A stretch of DNA of 37,307 bases, from contig JACRIB010000014.1 of the NCBI GenBank assembly GCA_016235895.1, positions 1 to 37,307 on the forward strand. The letters run 5' to 3'. The number at the start of each line of letters is the position of its first letter. Within the stretch, counting starts at the first letter, position 1. A program made the translations under genes and the position numbers. Origin of the DNA: Candidatus Peregrinibacteria bacterium (GTDB lineage: Bacteria; Patescibacteriota; Gracilibacteria; UBA1369; LOWO2-01-FULL-3). Shown here in pieces: positions 34,906 through 37,307 of this stretch. Below the pieces are notes generated by a model that was not told where the DNA came from, made no database searches, and saw nothing but the letters and a program-made list of their open reading frames with translations.

Positions 34906-34934
34906 AGTCTAATACTCCTTAATGGATAATGCAA
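34906..34934 (-). promoter_or_regulatory. Promoter of the ATPase-galU operon
   Basis: On the minus strand TTGCAT (34929-34934), a 17-base spacer and TAGACT (34906-34911). It is incompatible with the longest reading-frame start and supports starts at 34880 or 34868. Confidence 0.5.
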
Positions 34935-34990
34935 TTAAGACTTTTATTGTGTTGAATAATGGTGCTATTTTTTTCTATATATCAATTTGC

Positions 34991-35404
34991 CTAGGCTTCG
35001 ATCTTGATAATTTTGGTCTGCTCTATTTCGCCTTTTGGGATGCGGATTTCCAGCACGTTATTGTCGAAAGAGGCGGAGATATTTTTGGTGTCGGCTTCTT
35101 CGGGTAAAACAATGGCGCGGGAGAAATTGCCCCAAAAACATTCCTGGGTGTAATAATTTTCTTCGGGAACAGCTTCGCGAGATGGTCTTTCACCTTGAAT
35201 TACCAGCACATCGTCTGTGACGGAAAGTTTGATCGCGTCTTTGCTTACGCCGGCGATGGGCGCGAGGATCACGATTTCCTTGTCGGTGCGATAAATGTCG
35301 ACGGATAACTGGCCCACTTCTTTTTTTAGCGGTTCGGCGCTGTTGTTTGGCAGGGGATGAATTTTTATACTGGTTTGTTTCATGTGCATGCTACGTAGTC
35401 GCAT
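34991..35404 (-). CDS. Hsp20/alpha-crystallin small heat-shock protein
   Basis: A 137-residue ATP-independent holdase. The alpha-crystallin domain spans about 35-125: VDIYRTDKEIVILAPIAGVS, VLVIQGERPSRE, YYTQECFWGNFSRAIVLPEE, and NNVLEIRIPKGE with the terminal I-x-I-type KIIKIE. Inner ATGs (residues 6 and 8) are possible starts. It lies 12 bases downstream of ftsH, so chaperone and membrane protease are coexpressed, which suits a proteostasis operon. Confidence 0.93.
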   Translation of the reverse strand: MRLRSMHMKQTSIKIHPLPNNSAEPLKKEVGQLSVDIYRTDKEIVILAPIAGVSKDAIKLSVTDDVLVIQGERPSREAVPEENYYTQECFWGNFSRAIVLPEEADTKNISASFDNNVLEIRIPKGEIEQTKIIKIEA

Positions 35405-35416
35405 TTGTTTAGTTAA

Positions 35417-37303
35417 TTAGGATTGGTTCGCATTAGTGTCAACTACATCAACCGAAACCGTAGAATCTTTTGGTGGAACTTTAATCCCTTCAAAATATTT
35501 TTTCAATTGGGTGCCGCCGATATTTTCTTCTTTGATCAAATCTTCGGAAATTGCGATCATGATTTTTTTGTGTTTGGTAATCAATTCTTTGGCTTTGTTG
35601 TAAGCTTTTAGAAGAATTTTATTGGTCAGTTCGTCGATTTTTGCGGCGCTTTCTTCGGAATAATTTTTGGTATGACCGAAATCGCGACCGAGAAAAATTT
35701 CATCATTGCTGTCCCCAAAAACTACCGGACCGAGAGTGCTCATACCGTATTTTGTAATCATCGAGCGGGCGATTTTTGTCGCTCGTTGCAGATCACTGGA
35801 AGGACCTGTGGAAGTTTCTCCAAAGAATGTTTCTTCCGCCACATAACCGCCGAGCATCATAGCTAGATCGTCTTCAAAATGGCTCTTGGAAACGTAACTT
35901 TTTTCTTCATCCGGGCGAGACCAGGTCACGCCGCCGGCCATGCCGCGCGAAATAATCGACACTTTGTGGATCGGGTCGCAGCCTGGCAAAAGATGGCCTA
36001 CCAAAGCGTGTCCCACTTCGTGATAAGCGGTTAATTTTTTCTCTTTGGCGCTCATGATGCGCGATTTTTTTTCCGGACCGAGCAGTACTTTTTCAATGGA
36101 TTGTTCGACTTCGTGAGAACCGATCGTTTTTTTGTTTTGTTTGGCCGCGAGAATGGCAGCTTCGTTCATCAAATTTTCCAAGTCAGCTCCGCTAAATCCA
36201 ATAGTGCCTTTGGCAATTTTTTTGAAATCGACATTTTTAGCAATCGGCTTGTTGCGGCTATGAACTTTTAGAATGGCTTCGCGGGCTTTGAGGTCCGGCG
36301 CATCGACCACAACCTTACGGTCGAAACGACCCGGCCTTAAAAGCGCGGGATCGAGAATGTCCGGCCTGTTAGTGGCGGCAATTACAATTACGTTTGTGCC
36401 TGTTTCAAAGCCATCCATTTCCGTGAGAATTTGATTTAAAGTCTGCTCGCGTTCGTCATGTCCACCGCCCATGCCGGCGCCGCGATGGCGTCCGACAGCG
36501 TCGATTTCATCAATAAAAACAATACAAGGAGCATTGCGCTTGGCTTTGGTAAAAAGGTCGCGCACGCGGGAGGCGCCCACGCCCACGAACATTTCCACGA
36601 ATTCGGAACCGGAAATATTGAAAAATGGCACGTCCGCTTCGCCGGCGACTGCGCGGGCAAGGAGCGTTTTACCTGTGCCCGGTGAGCCTACGAGCATGAC
36701 GCCCTTGGGAATTTTTGCTCCCATGACGCGGTATTTTTCCGGATTTTTCAGGAAATCCACCACTTCCACCAATTCTTCTTTGGCTTCATCGCAACCGGCG
36801 ACGTCTTCGAAAGTGGTTTTCTGTTTTCCTTTATCGTAAAGTTTGGCTTTGCTCTTGCCGAAAGAAAGGGCTTGGTTGTTGCTGGATTGGGCCGAACGCA
36901 TCATAAAAACGAAAAAACCTATAATAAGTAAGAATGGTATGATTCCGATGAGCAGGTCGGTCCAAAATTTCCCGCCCTCGGTGTTTTCCACGGTGATTGG
37001 CAATTTCGCGAGAGTGGCTTTGTCCACGCCGTTTTGTTCCAAAATTTGGTAGATGCTGGCGCCGGCCTCTTTGTAAGTATAGTATTTGCTGCCGTCCACC
37101 AATTCCAAATTCACTTTGTTATCGGAAATACTCAGATGTTTGACGTTTCCGGCCTGGACTCTTTCCACTAGCGTGTTGAGCGTGATTTCTTTGGTGTTGG
37201 AATCGCCGGCGTTACTGATCAATAAAAACGCCGATATTAGCAGCGCAATAATAATAAGGGTGACGAGTCCGCTTCTTCGTCGTGGAACATTGGGGATGGG
37301 CAT
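35417..37303 (-). CDS. ftsH: ATP-dependent zinc metalloprotease FtsH
   Basis: A 628-residue membrane-bound AAA protease. Two membrane helices (about 13-30 and 112-132) flank a small external domain. [19 protein letters not shown] (Walker A) lies near 205, [15 protein letters not shown] near 263, and the SRH region [19 protein letters not shown] near 315. The zinc site [14 protein letters not shown] (HEXXH) lies near 430, with the third ligand Asp in the following helices. It degrades misfolded membrane proteins. Length is normal. The start is 4 bases from the window edge, so upstream control cannot be seen. Confidence 0.96.
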   Translation of the reverse strand: MPIPNVPRRRSGLVTLIIIALLISAFLLISNAGDSNTKEITLNTLVERVQAGNVKHLSISDNKVNLELVDGSKYYTYKEAGASIYQILEQNGVDKATLAKLPITVENTEGGKFWTDLLIGIIPFLLIIGFFVFMMRSAQSSNNQALSFGKSKAKLYDKGKQKTTFEDVAGCDEAKEELVEVVDFLKNPEKYRVMGAKIPKGVMLVGSPGTGKTLLARAVAGEADVPFFNISGSEFVEMFVGVGASRVRDLFTKAKRNAPCIVFIDEIDAVGRHRGAGMGGGHDEREQTLNQILTEMDGFETGTNVIVIAATNRPDILDPALLRPGRFDRKVVVDAPDLKAREAILKVHSRNKPIAKNVDFKKIAKGTIGFSGADLENLMNEAAILAAKQNKKTIGSHEVEQSIEKVLLGPEKKSRIMSAKEKKLTAYHEVGHALVGHLLPGCDPIHKVSIISRGMAGGVTWSRPDEEKSYVSKSHFEDDLAMMLGGYVAEETFFGETSTGPSSDLQRATKIARSMITKYGMSTLGPVVFGDSNDEIFLGRDFGHTKNYSEESAAKIDELTNKILLKAYNKAKELITKHKKIMIAISEDLIKEENIGGTQLKKYFEGIKVPPKDSTVSVDVVDTNANQS

Positions 37304-37307
37304 ATAT

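Overview
The window reads as chromosome of a Candidate Phyla Radiation (Patescibacteria) bacterium, perhaps a Peregrinibacteria-type lineage. Seen: compact, mostly overlapping operons; housekeeping genes beside S-layer-homology (SLH) proteins; acetate fermentation by Pta/AckA; many small genes without recognisable family; and few Shine-Dalgarno sequences. All conserved genes read through in the standard bacterial code, so the UGA=Gly code of Gracilibacteria is not in use. The phylum assignment is an inference; no marker phylogeny was possible here.

Layout. 1-1.6 kb: an orphan methyltransferase-like gene and tRNA-Glu(UUC). 1.6-5.2 kb (minus strand): the classical rpmH-rnpA-yidC-khpB(jag) cluster, extended by an SLH-RlpA fusion and a small FtsL-like membrane protein. 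5.3-7.3 kb: a PP2C-like/transmembrane/propeller protein divergent from rpmH. 7.3-10 kb: pta, a translation-factor-like beta-barrel protein and ackA. 10-12.8 kb: gltX, a zinc-ribbon protein, a lipoprotein and a PHP phosphoesterase. 12.8-16.6 kb: a 5'-truncated S13 carboxypeptidase remnant, ftsK and an unknown gene. 16.6-17.6 kb: a small membrane protein and a MntA-HepT toxin-antitoxin pair. 17.7-21.9 kb: purL (with a PurS-like N-terminus) and purQ. 22-24.2 kb: a lipoprotein and a second SLH protein. 24.3-27.1 kb: secA. 27.2-27.9 kb: an unknown, probably frameshifted gene. 27.9-30.7 kb: an undecaprenyl-phosphate sugar transferase, RNase P RNA (rnpB) and glutamate formimidoyltransferase. 30.9-32.5 kb: a short asparaginase-like gene with an apparent internal deletion, a small anchored protein and a TPR protein. 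32.5-35 kb: galU behind an AAA-type ATPase. 35-37.3 kb: hsp20 and ftsH.

The most unusual signal is a population of short palindromic repeats. Some of them sit in frame inside essential genes. Two copies in purL and one in galU belong to one family. Each adds 25 or 26 codons and is bracketed by direct repeats, so the insertion can be removed on paper to restore an ordinary protein. A second GC-rich hairpin is present twice in frame in the SLH-RlpA protein, inside an 18-bp direct repeat. A similar block lies in secA. Related but different hairpin repeats occupy intergenic gaps: beside tRNA-Glu, between mntA and purQ, and on both sides of the asparaginase-like gene. This resembles the Rickettsia palindromic elements in behaviour, but I recognise no sequence relationship to them.

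A second theme is leaderless transcription. Upstream of gltX, purL, secA, mntA, ftcD and a small anchored protein, the best -10 hexamer ends only 6-8 bases before the ATG, which would place the transcript start at or next to the start codon.
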